Assembly: GCA_041390465.1 (NCBI GenBank)
Contig: JAWKPW010000007.1
Location: 30,655 to 94,654, forward strand
Length of the DNA: 64,000 bases
Direction: 5' to 3'
Source: JAABRU01 sp041390465
GTDB lineage: Bacteria > Desulfobacterota > Desulfobacteria > Desulfobacterales > Desulfococcaceae
Shown piece after piece: positions 36,560 through 45,799 of the stretch (position 1 is its first letter; each line of letters starts with the position of its first letter). Under the pieces are notes generated by a model, which did not search any database, was not told where the DNA came from, and was given only the letters and a program-made list of their open reading frames with translations. The position numbers and the translations under genes are program-made.

Positions 36560-37033
36560 ATGAACTGGGAGCAGGCATGTGCACATCCTTCTCTGAAGGA
36601 TATGCCTTTCAAAATAGAACTGGATGAATACGGAAAAATCATTATGAATGCTGTAAGGGTATCCCATGCACTGTATCAGGGAGAAATAGAATTTCTGCTG
36701 CGTTCCTTGCTGAAAAAAGGAAAAACCTTTCCTGAATGCGCTATTAAAACCCGGAAAGGAACCAAAGTTGCTGATGTGGCATGGGCTTCTCCTGAAACAG
36801 TCTTTCGCATAAAGTATGAAATACAATGCTCTGTTGCCCCTGAAATCTGTGTGGAGGTTCTTTCCCTGACCAATACCCATGAGGAAATGGAGGAGAAAAA
36901 AGCTTTGTATTTTGAGAGCGGAGCCAAAGAGGTATGGCTTTGCGAAGATGGCAGGATGTTTTTTTGCAACAGAAACGGAATGCTGAAAAAGTCTGTCATG
37001 GTTCCGGATTTTCCGGATATGGTGGAAATATGA
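36560..37033 (+). CDS. Uma2-family (DUF820) PD-(D/E)xK-like protein, short form
   Basis: 157 residues. Pattern VADVAWASPETVFR, then APEICVEVLSLTNTHEEMEE, then KALYFESGAKEVWLCEDGRM, matches Uma2 proteins: Asp and Glu of a nuclease-like core and the hydrophobic AKEVWL strand. It lacks the coiled-coil tail of the other Uma2 gene at 22373-23188. A strong SD (AAAGGAGGACAGC) precedes the ATG. Function of the family is not settled. Confidence 0.8.
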   Translation: MNWEQACAHPSLKDMPFKIELDEYGKIIMNAVRVSHALYQGEIEFLLRSLLKKGKTFPECAIKTRKGTKVADVAWASPETVFRIKYEIQCSVAPEICVEVLSLTNTHEEMEEKKALYFESGAKEVWLCEDGRMFFCNRNGMLKKSVMVPDFPDMVEI

Positions 37034-37060
37034 AAAAACTTTCAACATAAGGCGGTCATG

Positions 37061-37363
37061 ATGATCAGACACATTGTAATGGTGAAGTTCAGGGCGGATG
37101 TCAGCGAAGATCAGATTGCGCAGGTGCAGGAAGGACTGGGCTCGCTTCCGGATCTGATTCCGGAAATTGAATCCTATGAATTTGGCCGGGATATGGCGCG
37201 CACAGATCGTTCCCATGATTTTGCGCTGGTGTCCGCATTTGCGGATATGGAAGCTTTGCAAACGTATATGATGAATCCGGATCACAGAAAGGTTTCAGGT
37301 TTGATAAGGGAAATCGCCGAGGATATCCGGGTGGTGGATTATGAGGTGGAGTACCAGTTTTAG
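37061..37363 (+). CDS. Dabb-family (stress-responsive A/B barrel) protein
   Basis: 100 residues; ATG 37061 (MIRHIVMVKFRADVSEDQIA) fits family starts better than ATG 37058. Dabb features: the N-terminal IRHIVMVKF strand, LPDLIPEIESYEFGRD, HDFALVSAFADMEALQTYM and HPDH-like NPDHRKV. These ferredoxin-like dimers are found in many pathways; no substrate can be assigned. It lies 27 bases after the Uma2 gene. Confidence 0.85.
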   Translation: MIRHIVMVKFRADVSEDQIAQVQEGLGSLPDLIPEIESYEFGRDMARTDRSHDFALVSAFADMEALQTYMMNPDHRKVSGLIREIAEDIRVVDYEVEYQF

Positions 37364-37374
37364 GCAGGCAAAGG

Positions 37375-37453
37375 AAATTTTCAGTGTATGCAAAAAAATC
37401 CGGTTTTTCGGAAAAACCGGATTTTTGTCAGAAGGTTATAACTGAAAATTTGC
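37375..37453. repeat. AAAACCGGATTTTTC hairpin family, copy with outer arms
   Basis: Core AAAAATCCGGTTTTTC / GGAAAAACCGGATTTTT (37393-37426), outer arms AAATTTTCAGTGTATG and ATAACTGAAAATTT. Two nested stems, as in 9079-9138. Between the Dabb gene and the small gene before mutL; a plausible terminator. Confidence 0.65.
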
Positions 37454-37490
37454 ATTGGTTTATTCAACTTTTTTCAGAAAAGGTGAACAG

Positions 37491-37679
37491 ATGACAACAA
37501 TCCAGCCTCAGGGTGAGGATATTCGGAGAGCTGTGAAATGGATTTCCGAGGAACGGAAAGATCATCCGGAAAAGGATTTGCAGAAACTCATTGATCAGGC
37601 CTGCACCCAATTTGATCTTTCGCCCGCAGAAGCCGATTATCTGATCCGTGTTGCGGCGCAGAACTGCGCGGGAGCCTGA
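37491..37679 (+). CDS. small conserved-looking protein upstream of mutL
   Basis: 62 residues from ATG 37491, with AAAGGTG as SD. Composition is soluble, helical and charged (EDIRRAVKWISEERKDHPEK, then LIDQACTQFDLSPAEADYLI). It ends two bases before mutL starts, so the two are translated from one mRNA. I do not recognise a family; the tight coupling suggests a real gene. Confidence 0.7.
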   Translation: MTTIQPQGEDIRRAVKWISEERKDHPEKDLQKLIDQACTQFDLSPAEADYLIRVAAQNCAGA

Positions 37680-37681
37680 GA

Positions 37682-39517
37682 ATGTCCTGTGTCAGAATCC
37701 TGCCGGAAATCCTTTCCAACAAAATCGCAGCCGGCGAAGTGGTGGAGCGTCCGGCTTCGGTTGTCAAGGAACTGGTGGAAAACGCACTGGACGCGCAAAG
37801 CACGCGCATCCTTGTGGAAGTGGAAAAAGGGGGGCGTTCCCTGATTCGGGTTTCAGACAATGGAACCGGCATGAGCCATGATGATGCGCTTCTTTCTGTG
37901 GAGCGGTATGCCACCAGCAAAATTGCAGACGAAAAAGACCTTTTTTCCATTCGCACGCTGGGATTTCGGGGAGAGGCCCTGCCCAGCATTGCGGCTGTAT
38001 CCCGTTTTGTCATGGAAACGCGGCCATCTGACAGGGACACGGGAACCCGGCTGGAAATTGCAGGCGGAACCATCCGCAATGTTTCCGAAGCCGGGGTTCC
38101 TGCCGGTACAATGGTCTGTGTGAAAGATATCTTTTTCAACACACCGGCCCGGCGCAAATTCATGAAAAGCGCAGTAACCGAGATGGGGCATATTGCAGAC
38201 ACCCTCGCGGGCATTGCTCTGGGATGGCCCGGTGTCCGCTTTTCTCTGCATCACAATGGCAAAAGTGCAAAAATCTGGTCAGGGGTTTCAGAACCGCTGG
38301 ATCGCGCGGCAGACATTCTGGGACAGGACATGAAAAAGAGCCTGTGCAAAGTGGAATGGGAAAGCCCGGACATTTCCCTGCGCGGCTGGGTATCCGGGGC
38401 CGGAATCACCCGTTCCACTTCCGCATCTGTTTATCTTTATGTCAATGGCAGATGGGTCAAAGATCGGATTTTGCAGCACGCGATCTTTGCCGGATATGCA
38501 GGCCGGATCATGAAAGGCCAGTTTCCCCTGGCTGTGCTGTTTGTCACAGTTGATCCGGATCAGGTGGATGTGAATGTGCATCCGGCCAAAAACGAGGTGC
38601 GTTTTGCCCGGCAGAAAGCTGTGCATCAGGCTGTCTGTCAGGCGGTTTCCGAGGCTCTTGCCCGAGCGGAACCTGCGTTGCGGATCGGAAAAAGCCAAAT
38701 GCCCGCCCATGCAGGACAGGTTCCGGAAGATAATCCGGACAGCCTGCCTGCTTCTTTCTTTTCCTCTTTCGCAGATGAAAAGGCAAATCCCGGCAGTTTT
38801 GTTCCGGCCGGTTCCCATGTTTCTGAAGCGGCACTTTCTTACAGGGAGGGAGAAAATTTTTCCGCCCCCCGGTTTCAGACCGTTGAAGATGCGGATTTTG
38901 GACAGGAAAATCTGTGGGAAAAAAAAGCATTCGGAGATTTGCGGATTATCGGTCAGTTTCACGGAACCTATATTCTGTGTGAAGCGGAAAACGGCCTGAT
39001 TCTGATTGACCAGCACGCGGCACATGAACGGGTGGTTTTTGAAGAACTGAAACGCCGTGCAATGAACCAAAACCCCATTGCCCAGAAACTGCTCATGCCG
39101 GAAACCGTGGAACTGACCTTTAAAGAAAGCGCGCTGATGCAGACCCTGCTCCCTGCATTCCTTGCAATGGGATTTGACATTGCGCCTTTTGGCGGAAACA
39201 CCTTTGCCATTCAATCCGCACCGTCTCTGCTTTCCGGAAAAGCCATAGCGCCCCTGATTGCGGAAATCATGGAAAAAATGACGCAGATTGGCATGAACAC
39301 GGATGCGGACAGGAACCGGGCAGCAGAGGAGATTCTGATGCTTACCGCGTGTCACGGAGCCATCCGGGCAGGCCAGTCCCTTTCCCCTGAACAGATGCGG
39401 GGACTTCTCCGCCAGATGGATGAATGCGAAAATCCCTCCAACTGTCCCCACGGCAGGCCCACATGGATCCGCTGGGGCCTGCATTTTCTGGAAAAATCCT
39501 TCCGCAGGGTTGTGTGA
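37682..39517 (+). CDS. mutL: DNA mismatch repair protein MutL
   Basis: 611 residues. N-terminal GHKL ATPase: ILPEILSNKIAAGEVVERPA, VKELVENALDA with the catalytic Glu, DNGTGM, TLGFRGEALPSI and GTRLEI. Then the transducer domain (VDVNVHPAKNEVRF). After an acidic, Pro-rich linker (about 330-420) the C-terminal dimerisation domain starts near IIGQFHGTYILCE; it contains LILIDQHAAHERVVFEEL, the QHAAHER endonuclease-type motif, and ends with TACHGAIRAGQSLSPEQM and NCPHGRPTWIRW. This predicts a nicking MutL as in bacteria without MutH. It couples MutS recognition to strand removal. mutS is not in the window. Confidence 0.96.
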   Translation: MSCVRILPEILSNKIAAGEVVERPASVVKELVENALDAQSTRILVEVEKGGRSLIRVSDNGTGMSHDDALLSVERYATSKIADEKDLFSIRTLGFRGEALPSIAAVSRFVMETRPSDRDTGTRLEIAGGTIRNVSEAGVPAGTMVCVKDIFFNTPARRKFMKSAVTEMGHIADTLAGIALGWPGVRFSLHHNGKSAKIWSGVSEPLDRAADILGQDMKKSLCKVEWESPDISLRGWVSGAGITRSTSASVYLYVNGRWVKDRILQHAIFAGYAGRIMKGQFPLAVLFVTVDPDQVDVNVHPAKNEVRFARQKAVHQAVCQAVSEALARAEPALRIGKSQMPAHAGQVPEDNPDSLPASFFSSFADEKANPGSFVPAGSHVSEAALSYREGENFSAPRFQTVEDADFGQENLWEKKAFGDLRIIGQFHGTYILCEAENGLILIDQHAAHERVVFEELKRRAMNQNPIAQKLLMPETVELTFKESALMQTLLPAFLAMGFDIAPFGGNTFAIQSAPSLLSGKAIAPLIAEIMEKMTQIGMNTDADRNRAAEEILMLTACHGAIRAGQSLSPEQMRGLLRQMDECENPSNCPHGRPTWIRWGLHFLEKSFRRVV

Positions 39518-39731
39518 ACGTATCCGGAAATCCGATCCGGTTCGCAATAAGCTGATTTCTCACACACGAAAACCCTCACTTGGATATGGGAATTTGCACC
39601 CCGAAATAATAATCGCAATCTGGAAGCCTGCGCTGCTTTGGATACAGAATGCCCGGCATTTTATTTTTGCACCTGAACAGCAGCCAGCTTTGTGTTCAGC
39701 ACGCTGATGCAGCATCTCCTTCCAGTCTTGT
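39518..39731. other. convergent spacer between mutL and fumC
   Basis: 214 bases with no gene-like frame; the two flanking genes converge here. No clear terminator hairpin was found by eye. Confidence 0.4.
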
Positions 39732-41140
39732 TTACCCTTTTGATCGCAGCCCCGGTTTCACCATTTCTTCAGGCCGAACCAGCCGGTCAAATTCCTCTGC
39801 TGTCACATAGCCCAGTTTTACAGCCGTATCCTTCAGACTTGCCCTGTTTTTGTGGGCTTCATGGGCTGTTTTGGCAGCTTTGTCATAACCGATATGGGGG
39901 CTCAGGGCCGTCACCAGCATCAGGGAGTTGCGCATGAGTTTGTCAATTCGCTCTGTGTCTGCCTGCAATCCCTTCAGCAGATGATCCGCAAAACTCCGTA
40001 TAGCATCGGAAAGCAGGCGCACAGACTGGAGCAGGCTGCAAATCATGACCGACTTGAACACATTGAGTTCAAAATTGCCACAGGAACCGGCAAAGGCCAC
40101 TGTCACATCATTTCCCCAGAACCCTCGCTGCCACCATAGTCAGGCCTCGCACTGTGTGGGGTTCACCTTTCAGGCATATCGATCAGGCTGCCGGGCTCGT
40201 GGCCGGGAAGGGATAAAGGTTCATAAATGCCGCATCTGGGGCCGCTGCCCAGCCAGCGGATATCGTTTGCAATCTTCATCAGGCTGACTGCAATGGTTCG
40301 CACTGCACCGCTGCATTCCACAATGGCATCATGCGCGGCCATGCCCTCAAACTTGTTTTCCGCAACCGTAAAGGCAATCCCGCAGATTTCTGCCATACTG
40401 CGCACAGCCAGACGGTCAAAATCAGGCGGAGCGTTCAGACCGGTTCCAACGGCTGTTCCGCCAATGACAAGTCCGCAGAGATTTTTCAGACAGGTTTCTG
40501 CCCGGCCAATGCCCAGTTTCACCTGTGCGGCATATCCGGAAAATTCCTGACCCAGCGTCAGGGGCGTGGCATCCTGCAGGTGTGTGCGTCCAATTTTGAC
40601 AATGTGCTTGAAATCTTCGACTTTTCTGTCCAGTTCCCTCCCGAGATGCCTGAGTGCCGGAATCAGTTGATGCACAAGGGCTTCCGCTGCGGAAATGTGC
40701 ATGACTGTGGGAAACACATCATTGGAAGACTGGGACATGTTTACATGATCATTGGGATGCACCGGAATTTTGCTGCCCATCTGTCCCCCGCGCATTTCTA
40801 TGGCCCGGTTGGAAATGACCTCGTTGGCATTCATATTGCTCTGGGTTCCGCTGCCGGTCTGCCATATCACCAATGGGAAATGACTGTCCAGTTTTCCGGA
40901 AATCACTTCTTCCGCAGCCTTCACAATCCCTTCACAGCAGGCCTGATCCAGCAGACCCAGTTCCCTGTTGGCCAGCGCACAGGCTTTTTTCACTATGCCC
41001 AAAGCCCGAATAATTTCCCGCGGCATTTTTTCCTCACCAATCCGGAAATAATGCAGAGAACGCTGGGTCTGCGCGCCCCAGTATCGGTCTGCCGGAACTT
41101 CGATACTGCCCATGGAATCGCTTTCGGTTCTCATAAGCAT
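39732..41140 (-). pseudogene. fumC: class II fumarate hydratase, frameshifted near the signature
   Basis: The two frames 41140-40163 and 40106-39732 together cover a full class II fumarase (about 460 residues): RTESDSMGSIEVPADRYWGA, GSGTQSNMNANEVISNRA, NDHVNMSQSSNDVFPT, GRTHLQDATPLTLGQEFSGY, and C-terminal NDVTVAFAGSCGNFELNVFK. The break falls in the signature GSSIMPGKVNP: here GSLIDMPER then stop, with NPTQCEALTMVAARV readable in another frame and one more shift at LGND. SD AAAGGAG lies before ATG 41140. It interconverts fumarate and malate. A central-metabolism enzyme with single-base indels may well be a sequence error. Confidence 0.88.
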
Positions 41141-41270
41141 AAAAAATCTCCTTTGTGTTTAAAGTTTTATTTTTTCATAAACGCAAGATTGCTTTTTGTC
41201 CATATTCATTATATATTCAATGCTGTTTTTTTAAGACAACCCTCTCCGATGCAGGGGCAGGGTGGATAAT

Positions 41271-41309
41271 ACAAGATTTGACAACTTTTTTAAAGTTGTC
41301 AAATCTTGT
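41271..41309. repeat. perfect TTTGACAAC palindrome
   Basis: ACAAGATTTGACAACTTT, three central bases, AAAGTTGTCAAATCTTGT: two 18-base arms without mismatch. It sits in the divergent region between fumC and the rubrerythrin-like gene, 35 bases before the latter's ATG. Confidence 0.65.
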
Positions 41310-41343
41310 GGGAATGTTATGACAATTCGTTGAGGAGGATGAG

Positions 41344-41847
41344 ATGGAAGAAAACAATTCTTTGAAAATACTGAAAAATGCCATTCTGCTGGAGAAAAGG
41401 GGAGAGGCATTTTACCGGAAGGTGGCGGAACAGACAGACAGCAAAGCTGTGAAAGAATTTTTCACCGCAATGGCCGCAGAAGAGGAAAATCACATCCGCA
41501 TTCTTTCGGATCAGTTCATTTCCTTTAAGGAAAACAAACAGTTCAAACCCGGAAACTATATCGGGAAAACCGCATGTGACACAGCATCCGAGATTCTGAA
41601 CACGGATTTGCAGAAAAAGATATCCGCAGCCGGTTTTGAATCCGCAGCCATCGGTGCGGCCATTTCCATGGAGGAACGGGCTGTTTCCCTGTATTCCCAT
41701 CAGGCAGAAAAAGCCGAAGACCCGGAAGAAAGGAAACTTTACGCATGGCTTGCGGACTGGGAAAAAGGCCATCTGAATCTTTTGCTGCAAATGGATCGGC
41801 AGCTCACGGAAAGAATTTGGAATGACAATCAGTTCTGGCCGTTTTGA
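41344..41847 (+). CDS. rubrerythrin-like ferritin-family di-iron protein
   Basis: 167 residues, all helical. The E(x~30)ExxH pairs of the family are visible: AILLEKRGEAFYRKVAE then AAEEENHIRILSDQF, and the second half AAISMEERAVSLYSHQAE then ADWEKGHLNLLLQM. There is no C-terminal rubredoxin-like Cys4 site, so it is an erythrin or rubrerythrin-like domain only. Such proteins usually reduce peroxide or store iron in anaerobes. SD GAGGAGG is strong. The Nudix gene overlaps its end by 26 bases. Confidence 0.85.
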   Translation: MEENNSLKILKNAILLEKRGEAFYRKVAEQTDSKAVKEFFTAMAAEEENHIRILSDQFISFKENKQFKPGNYIGKTACDTASEILNTDLQKKISAAGFESAAIGAAISMEERAVSLYSHQAEKAEDPEERKLYAWLADWEKGHLNLLLQMDRQLTERIWNDNQFWPF

Positions 41848-42370
41848 ATTCTGCCCCGCGTGCGGAAGCCCTTTGGAAAAATCGGGACAGAACAGCGGAA
41901 AGCATCTTTGGTGCACAGCGTGCCGGAAAACCGTATACCGGAATCCCACAGTGGGCGTTGCCGTGATTGTGATGCGGGAAGAAAAACTTCTGCTGGTGCG
42001 GCGAAAGGGTTCCTATGCGGGCATGTGGTGCATTCCCTGCGGACATGCGGAATGGGATGAGGATGTCCGGGTGTCCGCGCAAAGGGAATGCCGGGAGGAA
42101 ACCGGGCTGAAAGTGAATATCGGGCCTGTGTTTGCCGTTCATTCCAATTTTCATGATCCGGAAAAGCAGACTGTGGGCATCTGGTTCTGGGGGCAGGAAA
42201 AGGGCGGAGAACTCCGGGCCGGTTCAGATGCATCCGAAGTGGACTTTTTCTCTTTGGCGCATCTGCCAAAGGCAATGGCCTTTCCCACAGATTTGCTGGT
42301 CTGTCAGCAGCTTGAGACTTTTGTCCGTCAGGATCGGCTCTTGCAGTGGCTGCATTCCTCCCGGTTCTGA
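41822..42370 (+). CDS. Nudix hydrolase with N-terminal zinc ribbon
   Basis: 182 residues. A zinc ribbon (FCPACGSPL ... LWCTACRKTVYRNP) precedes the Nudix domain. The Nudix box runs G-HAEWD-E-DVRVSAQ-RECREETG, a complete GX5EX7REUXEEXG. The ribbon plus Nudix layout is that of NudC/ADP-ribose-type hydrolases; ligand unknown. It overlaps the rubrerythrin-like gene, so translation is coupled. Confidence 0.88.
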   Translation: MTISSGRFEFCPACGSPLEKSGQNSGKHLWCTACRKTVYRNPTVGVAVIVMREEKLLLVRRKGSYAGMWCIPCGHAEWDEDVRVSAQRECREETGLKVNIGPVFAVHSNFHDPEKQTVGIWFWGQEKGGELRAGSDASEVDFFSLAHLPKAMAFPTDLLVCQQLETFVRQDRLLQWLHSSRF

Positions 42371-42691
42371 TGACAGGAAACCGGGCGCGGATTGTCCTTT
42401 TTTGCAGACAGATTGCAGAGCAGATTCCTCAGAAAAATCCCCTGAAAAAAATGCAGGCACAGATTTGAACCCTGCCCCTGCATTCAGGCAGAGAATTTGA
42501 GATTCATTTTTCTTTTTTGTCCCTGCGGTGTTATGCTGCTCTGACATTGAAAGTGCGCCTTGACAATTTTTTCATACTTGACATATCTCACTTCATACTG
42601 TAAATAATTTTCCAAATAAAGAGGAGCGGTTCCGTTGAATGAAAAAAATTTTCAGGATAAATTCTTCCGATATGTTTTGTTTTTGGCTGTT

Positions 42692-42828
42692 GTACCGAAT
42701 CGCCATTGATTTTTTAAAAATCTTCTGAGAGGGGGCAGGGGTGTGTCTGTTCACATTATAAACACAACCTGTTATGCCCTCTCAGGAAGGGAACTGACAG
42801 GCATATTTTCAATGGAGAATCGGTGTAA
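42692..42828. repeat. MITE-like element copy F
   Basis: Left end GTACCGAATCGCCATTGATT and right end TCAATGGAGAATCGGTGTA, about 137 bp. The interior has a CTGAGAGGG / CCCTCTCAG inverted pair. Bases 42371-42691 and 42829-42960 hold no gene. Confidence 0.65.
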
Positions 42829-42965
42829 CCGGGCTGCACTCAGCCTGACAGTCAGAAACAGTTTTTCAGAAAAAGGCACGATACGGATCGTGTGAAATTT
42901 CCATACCCGATTTTTTTTTTGAAACAGCTTCCTGAATTATTCTGTCCAATATCAGAATATGGATG

Positions 42966-43142
42966 AATTGTCTATACAGAAACCGGGCGTGGATTGAATT
43001 TTGTCTAACTATAGACAATTCATCTGAATGCAGACAATCAAATAATTGTCTGAATACAGACAACTGTGAATGATTGAACTTTTTCCAAATACAGACAATT
43101 TTGTCTATATTCAGACAAGATTTTCCACATATAGACAAATTT
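42966..43142. promoter_or_regulatory. array of ten TTGTCT/AGACAA motifs
   Basis: Within about 175 bases the hexamer TTGTCT or its complement AGACAA occurs ten times, mostly as ATANAGACAAT or ATTGTCTGAATACAGACAA. Copies are in both orientations, several back to back (TTGTCTAACTATAGACAA; ACAATTTTGTCT). Spacing between copies is about 10-30 bases. This looks like a cluster of binding sites for one protein. It stands exactly at the left edge of the AT-rich acquired block; no coding frame crosses it convincingly. Confidence 0.6.
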
Positions 43143-43333
43143 TTATGGTGAATAGGCGGAAACCGCATAACAACTGGTTAGCCCTTTATTACTTTATACA
43201 ATATCATTGATTCAAAAAATATATTTTATATTTTAATATGTTATATATTTTTAATGGCAAGTAGTTAATCTGCTTTAGGACAGTTCCTAACTACTTTTAA
43301 ATCTAATCCCGAATCGTTGGAAGGAGAGATTAA

Positions 43334-44260
43334 ATGAAGTATACCCTATTGTTCGTATTCATTACTTTATTCATAAAAAGAAATATCTCATGAGGGAAAA
43401 AATTACGATTATGCATATTGAAAATGAAAATTCTTGGATGAAATACGCCATATCCGCATGGAATGCTGCTGAAATAGGACCACCAGACTTCGACCCACAT
43501 TTGATCTTGACGAATCCAATAGATTTTGATCACTCCTATTACAAGTACTTTGAACAAAGATATAAACATATGTGGCTCGAAATGTATTCTCGGGTAAACC
43601 CGATTAATGGTACCTTGCTAAAGAGGGAGAGTGATACTTTTATAAAATTATGGCAACGTAACTTTTCCATGGGAAACAGTTTGAAGCAGACTCACCGCTT
43701 TTTGTGTATGGGACTAAGATTAGTTCAAAAAATGAGACTTTTTGTTGAGTTTATCATGGTACTGTTTAGGCAGGCCATACCGTCTATGGTTATTGATAGA
43801 ATTTTAGATAGCAATGCTGATGAATCATTTAGTTCTGACGCAGCATTCTCCATTCTTTTCTTATGCAAAGGCATATTTCGTTCAATGAAACTTCCGGTAA
43901 AGATAAAATTAAGGATGTTTTTGTAACTTTAACAACCGGAGATGTACGAGAAAATGCTCATAGAAAGCACAATTGCCGCTTCAAACCAATACCAATTTTT
44001 ATATCAGAATCTATTCGTGGGAATATTTAATGCCCAATAGCAGGTTACTGTCTTCTATATTTTTTGGTGTTTTACCTGTTTGGGCTTACATATTAGCCAA
44101 CAAGATTCCAACAGAGCAAATGATAGGGTCAATGGATTTACTACGCAAAGTCCGCCAACTAAATGATGAAATACTTGATGTATATGATGATATTTCTCTC
44201 ATGGCTTGCTTACACTTCCAGGCTCTTTGCTATTGAGGAGAAAAGGAGTTTACGTAAAAA
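43334..44260 (+). pseudogene. AT-rich gene remnant(s) of unknown family
   Basis: A short start MKYTLLFVFITLFIKRNIS is followed by a 178-codon frame at 43390-43926 (ENSWMKYAISAWNAAEIGPP...) and another at 43973-44236 (PVWAYILANKIPTEQMIGSM then DLLRKVRQLNDEILDVYDDI), with readable but shifted sequence between. Base composition is far more A+T rich than the flanking core genes. The acidic DEILDVYDD near the end faintly recalls class I isoprenoid synthases, not enough for a call. I cannot tell whether this is one broken gene or two. Confidence 0.4.
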
Positions 44261-44476
44261 TCGAGACACTTTGGAAAGAAAAAGACATAACAAAATCTAA
44301 GACACTTTCAGAATGTCAAAAAATTCTTCATAAATCAGAGGGTAGAAACGAACGGCCTTAGAATCTTTGAAATTTCTTAGAAAAAGCATGAGTATAACAG
44401 AAGAATCTTTTCCCCGTTAATAATTCGTTTGAAATTACTCTATTGCATAACATACGATGGGTACTTTTAAATTGGT

Positions 44477-45210
44477 TTGGAACAAGTGGACTATATAAAA
44501 GGAGACAACACAATACGAGAACCATCTTTACCAATCGATACTATCCTTGACGCCGCCAATCCAATTGAACCTGTACCAGGCGGTGGGGTAATCGTTTTTA
44601 TGGATGATGCTAATCAAGTACTGATGACTTTGGTTTTAAAACGAGGAATGCTACGTTGGGAATTACCTGCTGGCGTTGCCAAAGATGGCGAGCCCATGGA
44701 AGAAGCCGCAAAACGAAGCAATAGAAGAGACAGGAAGCAGATCGAGATTGGAAAGGCAGTTGCAATGTGCTGGCAATTATCTATAAACTCAATAAGGGAT
44801 GGATGGGTGTCATATTCCAAGGCAAACTTATTGACGATCATTCAATCTTTGACTTTAAGGTTTTAACTCCCCAAGCTTTTTCACATGGAAAGTTTAATAT
44901 TCAAGTTACACCTGAACTATATCGTCTGATAAAACCAAGCGAATGTGATTTTGATGAACTTCTTCATTTAAGCAATAGCATGTATTCAACCTCCCATGAA
45001 AGTTGTCGTTGCAAGTGGCTTTGTAGATTGGAGAAAAATACCCAGCAGGCCGAATGCATCCATTACATCGAAAATTACTGATAGATTATGAAGCTACACA
45101 AGAATGTGTGGAACTTCTAGTTCCTGACGCTGATGAGGATTTTGAGAGCTACGATGCCAAATCAAAATTGTACTTTAAAAAACTGAAGGAGTTAAGCAAT
45201 GAATACACTT
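44477..45210 (+). pseudogene. Nudix hydrolase-like gene 1, frameshifted
   Basis: From 44477 the frame reads PVPGGGVIVFMDDANQVLMT then LVLKRGMLRWELPAGVAKDG; after AAKR it slips. Correcting by one base gives G-VAKDG-E-PMEEAAK-REAIEETG, a perfect Nudix box, and then LERQLQCAGNYL, with continuation KLNKGWMGVIFQGKLIDDHS in the frame starting 44767 and an acidic end DADEDFESYDAKSKLYFKKL near 45120-45190. So the remains are those of an about 230-residue Nudix protein with extra C-terminal part. Coupled to a second Nudix remnant downstream. Confidence 0.6.
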
Positions 45211-45705
45211 GCTGGTGCTGGAGCCATTATTAAAAAATCTGATGATCATGTATTTTTCATCAAGATAAAACGACGGGGGTATGATTAGATGGGAATCCTT
45301 CAGTGCTGTTCGTAAAGAAGGTGAATCAATTTTCTCGCACTTCGTCGCTGCGCTGAGGAAGAGTCCTCTTTTAAATATGCGGTGCGTATTGTGGAAATAG
45401 TTTGTCTTGCACTAAACACTTCACCACGAAATCGTGGTATCAATATTATGCTATGTTTTTGAGTGCAAAGTAGAAAATAATATTATAAAATCGGCTCACG
45501 ATATAAATAACGATTTGCCAGAAGAACCGTCAGAAAGTGCTGAGTCATTCTTCTTAGATTGGAAAATCTTTCACCCACTGAAATACATCCACAACATCTT
45601 GAAATTCTCAGTAAGTGGTCTCAAATGCAGGAAAGTTGTTTATTCGCAGTTGTCAGCGATGCAGACAGTGAACATGGGTTTTATTATGGTAATAAATCGT
45701 TGATT
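45198..45705 (+). pseudogene. Nudix-like gene 2, frameshifted
   Basis: Starts MNTLAGAGAIIKKSDDHVFF at 45198, overlapping the end of Nudix-like gene 1. After shifts it continues MIRWESFSAVRKEGESIFS and CAEEESSFKYAVRI, an imperfect Nudix box with Ala in place of the first Gly. Then VENNIIKSAHDINNDLPEEP and FFLDWKIFHPLKYIHNI in a further frame. At least three shifts. Likely a paralogue of gene 1, with a degenerate or altered active site. Confidence 0.5.
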
Positions 45706-45799
45706 TCTACATAATAGATAGCCTCTGCAACATCTGCAAAACAGCTATTAGATAAACGCAATACCAAGAATATCAGCAACATGAAAAAAGAGGAACTAT

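Noticed and set aside
38288..39547. 419-codon open frame opposite mutL
   Set aside because: Antisense to a certain gene; no motif.
42966..43142. CRISPR array
   Set aside because: The repeated unit is a hexamer in both orientations, with no constant-length repeats and spacers and no cas gene.
43973..44236. isoprenoid synthase call based on the acidic DEILDVYDD motif
   Set aside because: Too short and frameshifted; only one weak motif, so recorded as unknown.
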